A program made the translations under genes and the position numbers. Below the pieces are notes generated by a model, which was not told where the DNA came from, did no database searches, and was given only the letters and a program-made list of their open reading frames with translations. This document shows positions 1-5,652 of a stretch of DNA of 6,768 nt, in pieces. The DNA lies in contig CAYLNM010000198.1 in assembly GCA_964385045.1 (NCBI GenBank), forward strand, positions 1 through 6,768, given 5' to 3'. Each line of letters starts with the position of its first letter. The stretch's first letter is position 1. The DNA is from CAYLNM01 sp964385045 (GTDB lineage Bacteria; Planctomycetota; Phycisphaerae; Phycisphaerales; SM1A02).

Positions 1-456
1 GGTGCGGCCGGTGCCCGCGGTACGAGCGGCGCGGGCGACGCAGCCCCCGCCGCCCCCGCCGCGGCCGGCCCGCGCCCGCTGGAGGCGGTGGTCCGCGTGC
101 GCGACCCGCGGCGGGCGGCGTGGATCTCGGCCGCGCTCGCCGACGCGGGCTTCCGCGTGCGGCCGGAGGCGGAAGCGCCGACGGAGTCGGGGCCGGTCGA
201 CCTGCTCGCGGTGGACGCCGAGGCGGGCGACGAGGCCGCGGCCCGCACGACGGCGAGCGCCGGCGCCGCGCCCGGCGACGGTCCTCCGCCGCCCCGGCGC
301 ACGCTGCGGCTCGGCGGCAAGCCGAACGCGAACGCCGGCCCGGCGGACGCGACCGTGCACGAGGTCCCCGATCCCGACGACCTGCCCGCGGTGCGGCGGG
401 CGATCATGGAGGCGGTCGCCGCGCTCGGGCGGCCGCGACCGGAGTCCGAACGATGA
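1..456 (+). CDS. 3' end of a gene; degenerate receiver-like domain, hypothetical
   Basis: The reading frame is open from the left edge of the window to the TGA at 454-456, so only the last 151 residues are seen and the true start lies outside. The first ~25 residues are an Ala/Gly/Pro linker. After it comes a pattern like a response-regulator receiver: a strand (LEAVVRVRD), a helix (RRAAWISAALADAGF), a strand near VDLLAVDAE whose Asp could match the phosphoacceptor, and a final helix (LPAVRRAIMEAVAAL) after a DPDDL turn. The acidic pair of the first strand and the Lys-Pro of the fifth strand are missing, and a Pro-rich insert interrupts the middle, so phosphorylation is doubtful. This could be the tail of a hybrid kinase or a free pseudo-receiver protein. 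It shares an ATGA overlap with the next gene, so it belongs to the same operon. An internal ATG at 88 exists, but the frame is open and similar in character upstream of it. That the frame is coding is likely; the domain call is inference. Confidence 0.6.
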   Translation, partial: GAAGARGTSGAGDAAPAAPAAAGPRPLEAVVRVRDPRRAAWISAALADAGFRVRPEAEAPTESGPVDLLAVDAEAGDEAAARTTASAGAAPGDGPPPPRRTLRLGGKPNANAGPADATVHEVPDPDDLPAVRRAIMEAVAALGRPRPESER

Positions 457-1103
457 GCAGTCCCCCCATCCGCGTGCTGTGCGTGGACGACCACGCGTTC
501 CTCGCCGACGGCCTTCGGGCCCGGCTCGACGCCGAGCCCGACATGTCGTTCGTCGGGCACCTCGAGACGGCCGACCGGCTGCTCGAGACGGTCCGCGAGC
601 TGCGGCCGGACGTCGTGCTGCTGGACATCGATCTGCCCGGCCGCGATCCGTTCGACGCCCTGCTCGACCTGAAGCGCGACGCCCCGGACGCCCGGGCCAT
701 CATGCTCAGCGCCCACGTGCGGGACCGGTACATCGACCTGGCGTACAAGGCCGGGGCCTGGGGCTACCTGTGCAAGGGCGATCCGCCGGACGACATCGTC
801 CGCGGCATCCGCGACGTGCGCGAGGGGCGCATCGCGAGCAGTCCGACGGTGCAGGAGCGGATCGACGCGGCCGGACCGGACCGCAAGGCGGTGCGGTCGC
901 GGCTCGAGTCGATCACCCGCCGGGAGCTCGAGGTGCTGCGGATGATCGCCAAGGGCATGGGGCGCACCGAGATCGCGGCCGAGCTCCACCGCAGCCCGAT
1001 GACGATCGACAACCATCGCAAGTCCATCATGAAGAAGCTCGACATCCACGATCGCGGGGAGCTGATCCGATTCGCGATCGCCGAGGGACTGGTCGAGGCG
1101 TGA
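453..1103 (+). CDS. NarL/FixJ-family response regulator with LuxR-type HTH
   Basis: A 216-residue transcription regulator of the usual length and order for this family. Receiver domain, about residues 5-122: acidic pair D12-D13, phosphoacceptor D58 in VVLLDIDLPG, S86 in place of the usual Thr/Ser, and K108 in YLCKGD. After a linker, the LuxR-type helix-turn-helix spans about 152-212: ITRRELEVLRMIAKGM, then EIAAELHRSPMTIDNH and IMKKLDIHDRGELIRFAI. All key receiver residues are present, so it should be phosphorylatable and bind DNA as a dimer. The ATG at 453 gives a 4-base ATGA overlap with the upstream gene and has GGAG at 441-444, eight bases before it, which supports this start over longer ones. 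The stop overlaps the kinase start by GTGA, making that kinase the likely phosphodonor. Target genes cannot be read from the window. Family call is firm. Confidence 0.95.
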   Translation: MSSPPIRVLCVDDHAFLADGLRARLDAEPDMSFVGHLETADRLLETVRELRPDVVLLDIDLPGRDPFDALLDLKRDAPDARAIMLSAHVRDRYIDLAYKAGAWGYLCKGDPPDDIVRGIRDVREGRIASSPTVQERIDAAGPDRKAVRSRLESITRRELEVLRMIAKGMGRTEIAAELHRSPMTIDNHRKSIMKKLDIHDRGELIRFAIAEGLVEA

Positions 1104-2932
1104 GCCGGACCGCCGAGTCCGCCGCGGCGACCGCCCGCCCCCGCACCCCCGGCGGCGGCCCGGCGATCGGCGTCCTCGTGACCACGCTGCTGCTGCTGTC
1201 GGTGGCGGCGCTGCTCATCGTGCCGCTGCTGAGCGCGACGCGGACGCTGGCCGAGCGGCGGTCGGTGGATCGACTGCTCGCGGCGACCGAGCTCCCGGTG
1301 CTCGTGGAGCGGACCGCCGGCGCGGCGCTGGACCCGGGCGCCGCGCCGGAGGCCTGGCGGGCGCCCGGCGAGCGGGCGCGGCGGATCGCGGCGGTGCTCG
1401 CCGGCGCCGAGTCCCCACGCTCCACCGACGGCTCGCCGGCGGCGGCGAGGCGGGACGACGAGACGTCTCGAGTGCCGCTCTCCCCCGCCCTGCTCGTCCT
1501 CGAGGACGTGCCCGGCGGCACCGAGGCGGCCTTCGCGCTCGTGGTCGCGGTGGAGGACCTGCTGGCGGCGGCCGGCCGCCACGCAACGGCACGAACCGCG
1601 GCGGTAGCCGGCGACGACGAGTCCGCGGCGAACGGCGCGGCCGCTGCGGTGTCGCCGCCGGGTGGGACGATGGACGCGAGCGGGAGGAGCGGGGCGGCGG
1701 AATCGCTCGAGTCCCACGAGACGGCGGCCGCCGTCCGGCACGCCCGCGACGCGGCCCGTTCCGCCGCCCGTCGGCTGGGCGACGTCCTCCGCCGCGACGC
1801 CGCCCGCGGTCTGGCGGGTCGGCTGCGCTTCGACGGCGCCCTGATCGCCGCGGTGGTGCTGCTCGGCCTGCTCCAGGTCGCCCTGCTCGTGCGGCTGCGC
1901 CGCCTGAACGCCGGCCTGCACGGCGAGATCGATCGCCGGACCGCGAGCGAGCGGCGGCTCCGCGACCGCGAGGTCGAGCTCGAACGGCTTGCGGCCGAGC
2001 TGCGGACCGCGCGAGACGACGCCCGGGCCGCGGACCGGGCCAAGAGCCGCTTCCTCGCCACCATGAGCCACGAGTTCCGCACGCCGCTGAACGGCATCCT
2101 CGGCTTCACCTGGCTGATCGAGCGGGGGCTCGCCGAAGCGCGGCCCGACGACGTGGTCGCCGACGTCCGGCGGATCCGCGGCGCCGGCGAGCACATGCTC
2201 CGGCTGGTCTCCGACGTCCTGGACCTCGCGAAGGTGGAGGCCGGGATGATGGTGCCCGAGCCCGCGCCGATCGACGCCGACGCCCTCGTGCGGGAGTCGG
2301 CGAACGCTGCCGACGCCGCGGCCCGGACGAGCGGCGGGACGGTCCGTCTCGACGCCGAGCCGCTGGGCCCCGCCCGCACCGATCGCACGCGGATGCGGCA
2401 GGTGCTCGACAACCTGCTGTCGAACGCGGTGCGGTTCTCCGGCGAGGCGCCGGTGACCCTCCGCGCCCGCCGACTGCCGGCGGGCACGCCGGTGCCGTCC
2501 GACGTGCGCGGCGCGCCGCGGCCCGAGGGCGGCGCCGCGTCACCGGCCCTCCCGCCGGCTCCCGGAGACCGCCCGGACGCGGTCCACGTCGAGGGCACGG
2601 TCCCGCCGGAGGACGCGGACCGACTCCTGCTGTCGGTGATCGACGGCGGACCGGGCATGACCGACCGCGAGCTCGCCGCCGCGTTCGAGGAGTTCGTGCA
2701 GGTCGACGACTCCGCGACCCGCCGCCACGGCGGCACCGGTCTCGGCCTCGCTCTCGTCCGCCGGCTGACCGATCTGCTCGGCGGCGGACTCGTCGCGGCC
2801 AGTCGTCCGGGGGCGGGCTCGCGATTCACCGTGATCGTCCCCGCGACGCTCGCCCCGGCGTCCCCATCCGCGACCGGCGCCGCCGCCGAGTCCGCCCCGC
2901 CGGCCACGCCCACGCCCCCGGAGCCTTCGTGA
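1100..2932 (+). CDS. Membrane sensor histidine kinase (HisKA + HATPase_c)
   Basis: A 610-residue protein reading from a GTG that overlaps the previous stop (GTGA); GAGGGA at 1083-1088 is a possible ribosome site. TM1 is about residues 22-44 and TM2 about 246-264, leaving ~200 extracytoplasmic residues that are Ala-rich and partly low complexity (about 160-215), with no domain I recognise. A charged coiled coil (about 268-314) leads into the DHp domain: phosphoacceptor H324 in MSHEFRTPLNGILGF. The ATPase domain follows: N box N438/N442 in DNLLSNAVRFS, G1 box D515-G519 in VIDGGPGM, F box near AAFEEFVQVDD, and G2 box H543-G549 in HGGTGLGL. All catalytic motifs are intact. A Pro/Gly-rich insert of about 45-50 residues (about 459-507) sits between the N and G1 boxes, and the last ~30 residues are a Pro/Ala-rich tail. 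There is no fused receiver. It probably signals to one or both flanking response regulators; the stimulus is unknown. Confidence 0.95.
   Translation: MSRTAESAAATARPRTPGGGPAIGVLVTTLLLLSVAALLIVPLLSATRTLAERRSVDRLLAATELPVLVERTAGAALDPGAAPEAWRAPGERARRIAAVLAGAESPRSTDGSPAAARRDDETSRVPLSPALLVLEDVPGGTEAAFALVVAVEDLLAAAGRHATARTAAVAGDDESAANGAAAAVSPPGGTMDASGRSGAAESLESHETAAAVRHARDAARSAARRLGDVLRRDAARGLAGRLRFDGALIAAVVLLGLLQVALLVRLRRLNAGLHGEIDRRTASERRLRDREVELERLAAELRTARDDARAADRAKSRFLATMSHEFRTPLNGILGFTWLIERGLAEARPDDVVADVRRIRGAGEHMLRLVSDVLDLAKVEAGMMVPEPAPIDADALVRESANAADAAARTSGGTVRLDAEPLGPARTDRTRMRQVLDNLLSNAVRFSGEAPVTLRARRLPAGTPVPSDVRGAPRPEGGAASPALPPAPGDRPDAVHVEGTVPPEDADRLLLSVIDGGPGMTDRELAAAFEEFVQVDDSATRRHGGTGLGLALVRRLTDLLGGGLVAASRPGAGSRFTVIVPATLAPASPSATGAAAESAPPATPTPPEPS
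2920..2923 (+). promoter_or_regulatory. Shine-Dalgarno-like GGAG deciding the start of the CheY-like regulator
   Basis: GGAG lies inside the 3' end of the kinase gene, eight bases before the ATG at 2932 and five before an in-frame GTG at 2929. The same GGAG with eight-base spacing precedes the ATG at 453, so ATG 2932 is preferred. The difference is only one residue. Confidence 0.5.
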
Positions 2933-3639
2933 TGAACGGCCTGCCCCCGGACGCCCGCGTCCTCCTGGTCGAGGACGACGCGATGAGCCGCGACTTCGCC
3001 GCTCGCCTGCTCGAGTCGGAGGGCCTGACGGTCGAGACGGTCGCGGACGGCCCGGGCTGCCTCGCGCGGCTCGAGCGCGACCCGTTGCCGGATCTCGTGC
3101 TGCTCGACGTGAGCATGCCCGGCATGAGCGGGCTCGAGGTGCTCGCGTGGATCCGGGCGCGGTTCGCCTCCGAGCAGCTGCCGGTGGTGATGGTCTCGGC
3201 GCTGGCCGACGCGTCGGACGTGGTCGCAGCCCTCGAGGCGGGGGCGGACGACTACGTGACGAAGCCGGTGAACCCCACGCTCCTCATGGCCCGGGTCGCC
3301 GCCGGCCTGCGTCGCCGGGCCGGCGTGGCGGAGCTGATCTCGGCCGAGCAGGCGGCCCGACTGCTCGAGGCGCTCGACGCGGTGGTGCGCAGCATCGATC
3401 CGGGCGTGACGAGCCTCGAGCGCACGATCGCCGAGCTCCGCGCCGACGGACGCGAGCCGGATCGCGCGGCGGCGATGGCGGCCGACGTGGCCCGGGTCCG
3501 CGGCGTGCTGGAACGGGTGCGGGGCCTCGCCGCGTTGCGGGGACGCACCGTGCACGCCGGACTGTCGGGCCTGATCGACGCGACGCTCGAGCGCCTCGCC
3601 GGCGGCGAGCCGGCAGCGCCGGAGCCGGATCGGACGTGA
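2932..3639 (+). CDS. CheY-like response regulator with helical C-terminal domain (DHp-like, no His)
   Basis: A 235-residue protein. The receiver domain (about residues 8-128) has acidic residues E14, D15 and D16, phosphoacceptor D59 in LVLLDVSMPGMSGLEVL, S89, and K111 in the DDYVTKPVNP motif, so it should be phosphorylatable. The rest (about 134-225) is predicted all-helical and has no DNA-binding or enzyme motif I recognise. Its shape recalls the two-helix dimerisation domain of histidine kinases: ERVRGLAALRG followed by LSGLIDATLERL resembles the second DHp helix and linker. The region where the phospho-His would sit (VRSIDPGVTSLERTI) has none, and no ATPase domain follows. This similarity is weak pattern reading. 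The ATG overlaps the kinase stop by one base (TGATG), so the kinase is the probable phosphodonor. It is the last gene of the cluster and may act through protein contacts rather than DNA. Confidence 0.9.
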   Translation: MNGLPPDARVLLVEDDAMSRDFAARLLESEGLTVETVADGPGCLARLERDPLPDLVLLDVSMPGMSGLEVLAWIRARFASEQLPVVMVSALADASDVVAALEAGADDYVTKPVNPTLLMARVAAGLRRRAGVAELISAEQAARLLEALDAVVRSIDPGVTSLERTIAELRADGREPDRAAAMAADVARVRGVLERVRGLAALRGRTVHAGLSGLIDATLERLAGGEPAAPEPDRT

Positions 3640-3660
3640 TCGGCGCGGATGCGGGCCCTG

Positions 3661-3708
3661 CGCGAGCCCATGAGCCCGCGAGCCCATGAGCCCGCGAGCC
3701 CGCGAGCC
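3661..3708 (+). repeat. Six tandem copies of an 8-bp unit (CGCGAGCC / CATGAGCC)
   Basis: Six adjacent 8-bp units run without gaps. Units 1, 3, 5 and 6 are CGCGAGCC; units 2 and 4 are CATGAGCC, so the first four also form two copies of a 16-bp unit. The array starts 22 bases after the stop of the CheY-like regulator, in non-coding sequence. It looks like a simple-sequence tract that grew by slippage. No function is evident. Confidence 0.85.
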
Positions 3709-3729
3709 GACAGCGGCCGCGCACGAACG

Positions 3730-3748
3730 CCGCCGGGCGGACCGGCGG
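3730..3748. terminator. GC-rich hairpin between convergent genes, possible terminator
   Basis: CCGCCGG (3730-3736) pairs perfectly with CCGGCGG (3742-3748) around a five-base loop. It sits between the 3' end of the signalling cluster and, 14 bases away, the 3' end of the tRNA on the opposite strand, where a terminator serving one or both directions would be expected. There is no T-run on either side, and in sequence this GC-rich such stems also arise by chance. Confidence 0.35.
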
Positions 3749-3762
3749 GCGGCGGCGGCGAA

Positions 3763-3837
3763 TGACCCCAAGGGGATTCGAACCCCTGTTTCCAGGGTGA
3801 AAACCTGGCGTCCTGGACCTGACTAGACGATGGGGCC
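3763..3837 (-). tRNA. tRNA-Glu (anticodon UUC)
   Basis: Read on the - strand, a 75-base cloverleaf runs from G1 at 3837 to discriminator A73 at 3763. The acceptor stem has seven pairs (GGCCCCA with TGGGGTC, one G-U). The D arm begins GTCTAG and closes with GGAC. The anticodon stem CCAGG/CCTGG encloses the loop TTTTCAC, giving anticodon UUC. The T arm is AGGGG-TTCGAAT-CCCCT. Layout and sequence closely match bacterial tRNA-Glu. The CCA end is not encoded, as TTC follows A73, so it must be added by the CCA-adding enzyme. It is the only gene here on the - strand, converging with the regulator at 3639 and diverging from the gene at 4064. Confidence 0.96.
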
Positions 3838-3853
3838 GGGCTTCGCGGTCGCC

Positions 3854-3859
3854 ATGATA
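3854..3859 (-). promoter_or_regulatory. Possible -10 hexamer of the tRNA-Glu promoter
   Basis: On the - strand this reads TATCAT, one mismatch from TATAAT, and it stands out in very GC-rich surroundings. It ends 16 bases before tRNA position 1, which would give a leader of roughly 10 bases. No convincing -35 element is seen at 16-18 bases spacing. Confidence 0.4.
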
Positions 3860-4063
3860 GGTCCTCGGCCGCCGGACCGTCGTGCCGCGGCGCGTCCGCC
3901 GAGGACCCCGCGCTCCCCGCGGGTCGCCGGGCCGACCGGGCCCGGACCCGGCGCGCCGCACCGGGGCCCGGCGCGACTGGCGCAGCCCGCAGGACCCGAC
4001 CCCGCCTCGTCCCGGCGCCGCCGACGTCGCCGCCCCGCGTCGCCCGAGGACGCGGCGAAGTCG

Positions 4064-4573
4064 ATGCTTCGGGCGATGGGCATCGCACTCGACGAACGAC
4101 TCCTGCGCGTGGTGGCCGTGATCGCGGGCAGTGCCGCCTTCGTGACCGCCGCCGCGGTGGTCCGCCCGGACTGGAGCCGCGCCGACGCGCCCTCCGCCGG
4201 CATGACCGCGCCCGCGACCATGCCGCCCGACCGCGCGGCACCGGCGCCCACCGCCACCGGAGACGGACTCGATCGCGATCGGGATCGCACCTCCCGCGAC
4301 GCCGGGCCCGACGGGACCCGCCCGCCGGTCGCCGAGCTGCTCCCCGGGGCGTCGCTCGGACGCCTCGAGGGACGGAGCACCCGGATCGAGGTTCGGGCGA
4401 CCCCCGAGGGACCGCGGTACCTCGTCGTCGGCCCGGACGGCGTGGTCTCCGACCCGGCCGGCCTCACGGCCCGGGAGCTCGCGGAACGCCACCCCGAGCT
4501 CGACCTCCGCGACGCCACCGCGCAGGGCGGGACGCTGATGCTCGCCGATCCGGACGCCGCCTTCCCGCCCTGA
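4064..4573 (+). CDS. Small single-pass membrane-anchored protein of unknown function
   Basis: 169 residues from ATG 4064. A short N-terminus precedes one hydrophobic segment (about residues 13-33, LLRVVAVIAGSAAFVTAAAVV), then a disordered Pro/Ala/Asp linker (34-90) with a short DRDRDR run, then a compact C-terminal module (about 95-162). That module starts LGRLEGR, has alternating strand-like segments (RIEVRATPEGPRYLVV, DGVVSD) and ends with LTARELAERHPELDLRD. I recall similar LGxLxGR...GPxYxV...LTxxEL...PEL modules in small planctomycete proteins without known function; this is memory, not a search. The frame stays open upstream to an ATG at 3830, which lies inside the tRNA and is rejected. 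ATG 3854 is possible but would add an Arg/Pro-rich stretch with no domain; ATG 4076 is also possible. GAGGA at 4046-4050 is rather far from 4064. It stands alone between the tRNA and the sigma-factor operon. Confidence 0.7.
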   Translation: MLRAMGIALDERLLRVVAVIAGSAAFVTAAAVVRPDWSRADAPSAGMTAPATMPPDRAAPAPTATGDGLDRDRDRTSRDAGPDGTRPPVAELLPGASLGRLEGRSTRIEVRATPEGPRYLVVGPDGVVSDPAGLTARELAERHPELDLRDATAQGGTLMLADPDAAFPP

Positions 4574-4583
4574 CCCGGGCGGG
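4564..4583 (+). terminator. Hairpin enclosing the stop codon, possible terminator
   Basis: CCCGCCC (4564-4570) pairs perfectly with GGGCGGG (4577-4583) around a six-base loop that begins with the TGA stop of the membrane protein gene. Position fits a terminator, but there is no T-run after it. Confidence 0.35.
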
Positions 4584-4615
4584 CATGCGTCGGCGGCCGC
4601 GGGTCGCCGGTTGCC

Positions 4616-4711
4616 GGCCGCTCGGCGCGGAGGTCGCTCGCTCCGCCGGCCGCTCGCCCTGCAGGCCGCTCGATGCGGAGGCCGCCCGCCCAGACGGCCG
4701 CTTGCCCTCCC
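4616..4711 (+). repeat. Two imperfect 48-bp tandem copies
   Basis: Copy 1 (4616-4663) and copy 2 (4664-4711) match at 38 of 48 positions by direct alignment. Both begin GGCCGCTCG and carry GCGGAGG; each also has an internal second GGCCGCT near its position 33, hinting at an older 16-base sub-unit. The repeat fills much of the 242-base gap between the membrane protein gene and the sigma factor. 48 is a multiple of three and the sigma factor frame is open across it from ATG 4585, so it would encode two 16-residue repeats if translated; I treat it as upstream DNA. Confidence 0.7.
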
Positions 4712-4803
4712 CCCCGCCGTCGACCGTCCGCTGCCCGCCGGGTCGCGTCGCCGCGTCCACGGCGATTCCGCCGCCCCGCGCAGGATCCACCGATCCCTCG
4801 CGT

Positions 4804-4817
4804 ATCGTCGGGACGAT
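4804..4817. promoter_or_regulatory. Palindrome running into the sigma factor start codon
   Basis: ATCGTC (4804-4809) and GACGAT (4812-4817) are perfect inverted repeats around GG, with the right arm covering the first two bases of ATG 4816. TATCGT at 4803-4808 matches TATAAT at four of six positions and lies at a distance that would place transcription start near the ATG, giving a leaderless message. No clear Shine-Dalgarno sequence or -35 element is seen. It could be an operator, a start-codon hairpin or chance. Confidence 0.3.
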
Positions 4818-5652
4818 GACGTCCTCGCCGCCCCAGGACGACGCGGGCTTCCGGCCCGACGCCGCGTCCACCTCGCGCCCGCGGGGTCGGGACGCGGTGC
4901 CGCCCGCCATTCCACTGCCGCCTCCGTCGGCCTCGGTGACGGACTGGGACGTGATCCACGATGCCCGCGGCGACGGGGCCTCGGCCCGTCACGCGCTCGA
5001 CCGCATCGCCCGGCGCTACTGGCCCGCGGTCTACGCCTACCTGCGTCGCACCGGCTGCGACGCCGAGTCGGCGGCCGATCTCACGCAGGGCTTCCTGTGC
5101 GACGTCGTCGTCGACGGCGACCTGATCGAGCGGGCCGATCCCGTGCGCGGACGCTTCCGCACGTACCTGTACACGAGCCTCCGGAACTACCTCGTGCAGC
5201 GGCACCGCCACGCGCAGCGACAGCGCCGGCATCCCGGCACGCCGGTGCGGGCGCTCGGGCCCTCCGCCGACACCGGGCAGGCGGTCGCCGCCGCCACCCT
5301 CCCCGACGACCCGGCTCGAGCGTTCACGACCGAGTGGGCCCGCGGGCTCGTCCGCGCCGCGATCGATCGCGCCGCGTCCGAGTGCGCCGAGGACGGCCTC
5401 GAACCGCACTGGGCCGTCTTCGAGCACCGCGTCGCCCGGCCGCTGCTCGAGGGCACGACGCCCCGCGACTACGCCGATCTCGTCGCGGAGCTCGACCTCG
5501 AGGACGCGGCGCAGGCGGCGAATATGATGATCACCGCCAAGCGGCGGTTCGCGCGGGTCCTCCGGGACGAGATCGGACGCACGCTCTCGAGCCCGGCGGA
5601 GGTCGATGCCGAGATCCGCGACCTCCTCGCGGAGCTGGGAGCCCGCCCATGA
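4816..5652 (+). CDS. ECF-like sigma-70 family RNA polymerase sigma factor (planctomycete type)
   Basis: 278 residues from ATG 4816. A Pro/Ser-rich, probably disordered N-terminus (1-42) precedes a region-2-like domain (about 43-135): WDVIHDARG, ALDRIARRYWPAVYAYLRRTG, AADLTQGFL, ADPVRGRFRTYLYTSLRNYLVQRHRHAQRQRR. This pattern is characteristic of a sigma-like family expanded in planctomycetes and some other soil and marine bacteria. The second half (about 168-275) fits region 4 and its tail: FTTEWARGLVRAAIDRA, then DYADLVAELDLEDAAQAANMMITAKRRFARVLRDEIGRTL and PAEVDAEIRDLLAEL. Here the usual recognition helix is rather atypical (DAAQAANMMITAKRRF). It is expected to direct RNA polymerase to its own promoter set. 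The frame is open upstream to ATG 4585, but that part covers the 48-bp repeat and has no domain. It overlaps the next gene by ATGA. No anti-sigma factor or kinase gene is in view. Confidence 0.88.
   Translation: MTSSPPQDDAGFRPDAASTSRPRGRDAVPPAIPLPPPSASVTDWDVIHDARGDGASARHALDRIARRYWPAVYAYLRRTGCDAESAADLTQGFLCDVVVDGDLIERADPVRGRFRTYLYTSLRNYLVQRHRHAQRQRRHPGTPVRALGPSADTGQAVAAATLPDDPARAFTTEWARGLVRAAIDRAASECAEDGLEPHWAVFEHRVARPLLEGTTPRDYADLVAELDLEDAAQAANMMITAKRRFARVLRDEIGRTLSSPAEVDAEIRDLLAELGARP

Noticed and set aside
2..1099. Frame 2 open without stops ahead of the kinase, giving one 976-residue frame
   Set aside because: The first part overlaps the receiver-like fragment and the NarL regulator in another frame and reads as Arg/Pro-rich nonsense; the kinase starts at GTG 1100.
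764..2194. Antisense open frame of 476 residues
   Set aside because: It mirrors the regulator and kinase genes; no recognisable domain and skewed Arg/Gly composition.
560..3600. Many CTCGAG hexamers
   Set aside because: They match Leu-Glu codon pairs in the preferred codons of this genome, in coding frame, so they are not a separate signal.
1027..3771. Antisense open frame of 914 residues
   Set aside because: It lies opposite the kinase and CheY-like regulator and is Arg/Ser/Ala-rich with no domain; long stop-free antisense frames are expected at this GC content.
3763..3837. tRNA gene as an integration site for a mobile element
   Set aside because: No integrase gene and no second copy of the tRNA 3' end is seen in the window.
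3830..4063. N-terminal extension of the membrane protein from ATG 3830 or 3854
   Set aside because: ATG 3830 is inside the tRNA gene, and the added stretch is Pro/Arg-rich with a seven-Arg run and no domain; ATG 3854 cannot be fully excluded.
4269..4287. Short GATCG-rich run
   Set aside because: It encodes the Asp-Arg repeat in the linker of the membrane protein and needs no other explanation.
4585..4815. N-terminal extension of the sigma factor from ATG 4585
   Set aside because: It would translate the 48-bp repeat and a Pro/Arg-rich stretch absent from this sigma family; ATG 4816 leaves a complete protein.
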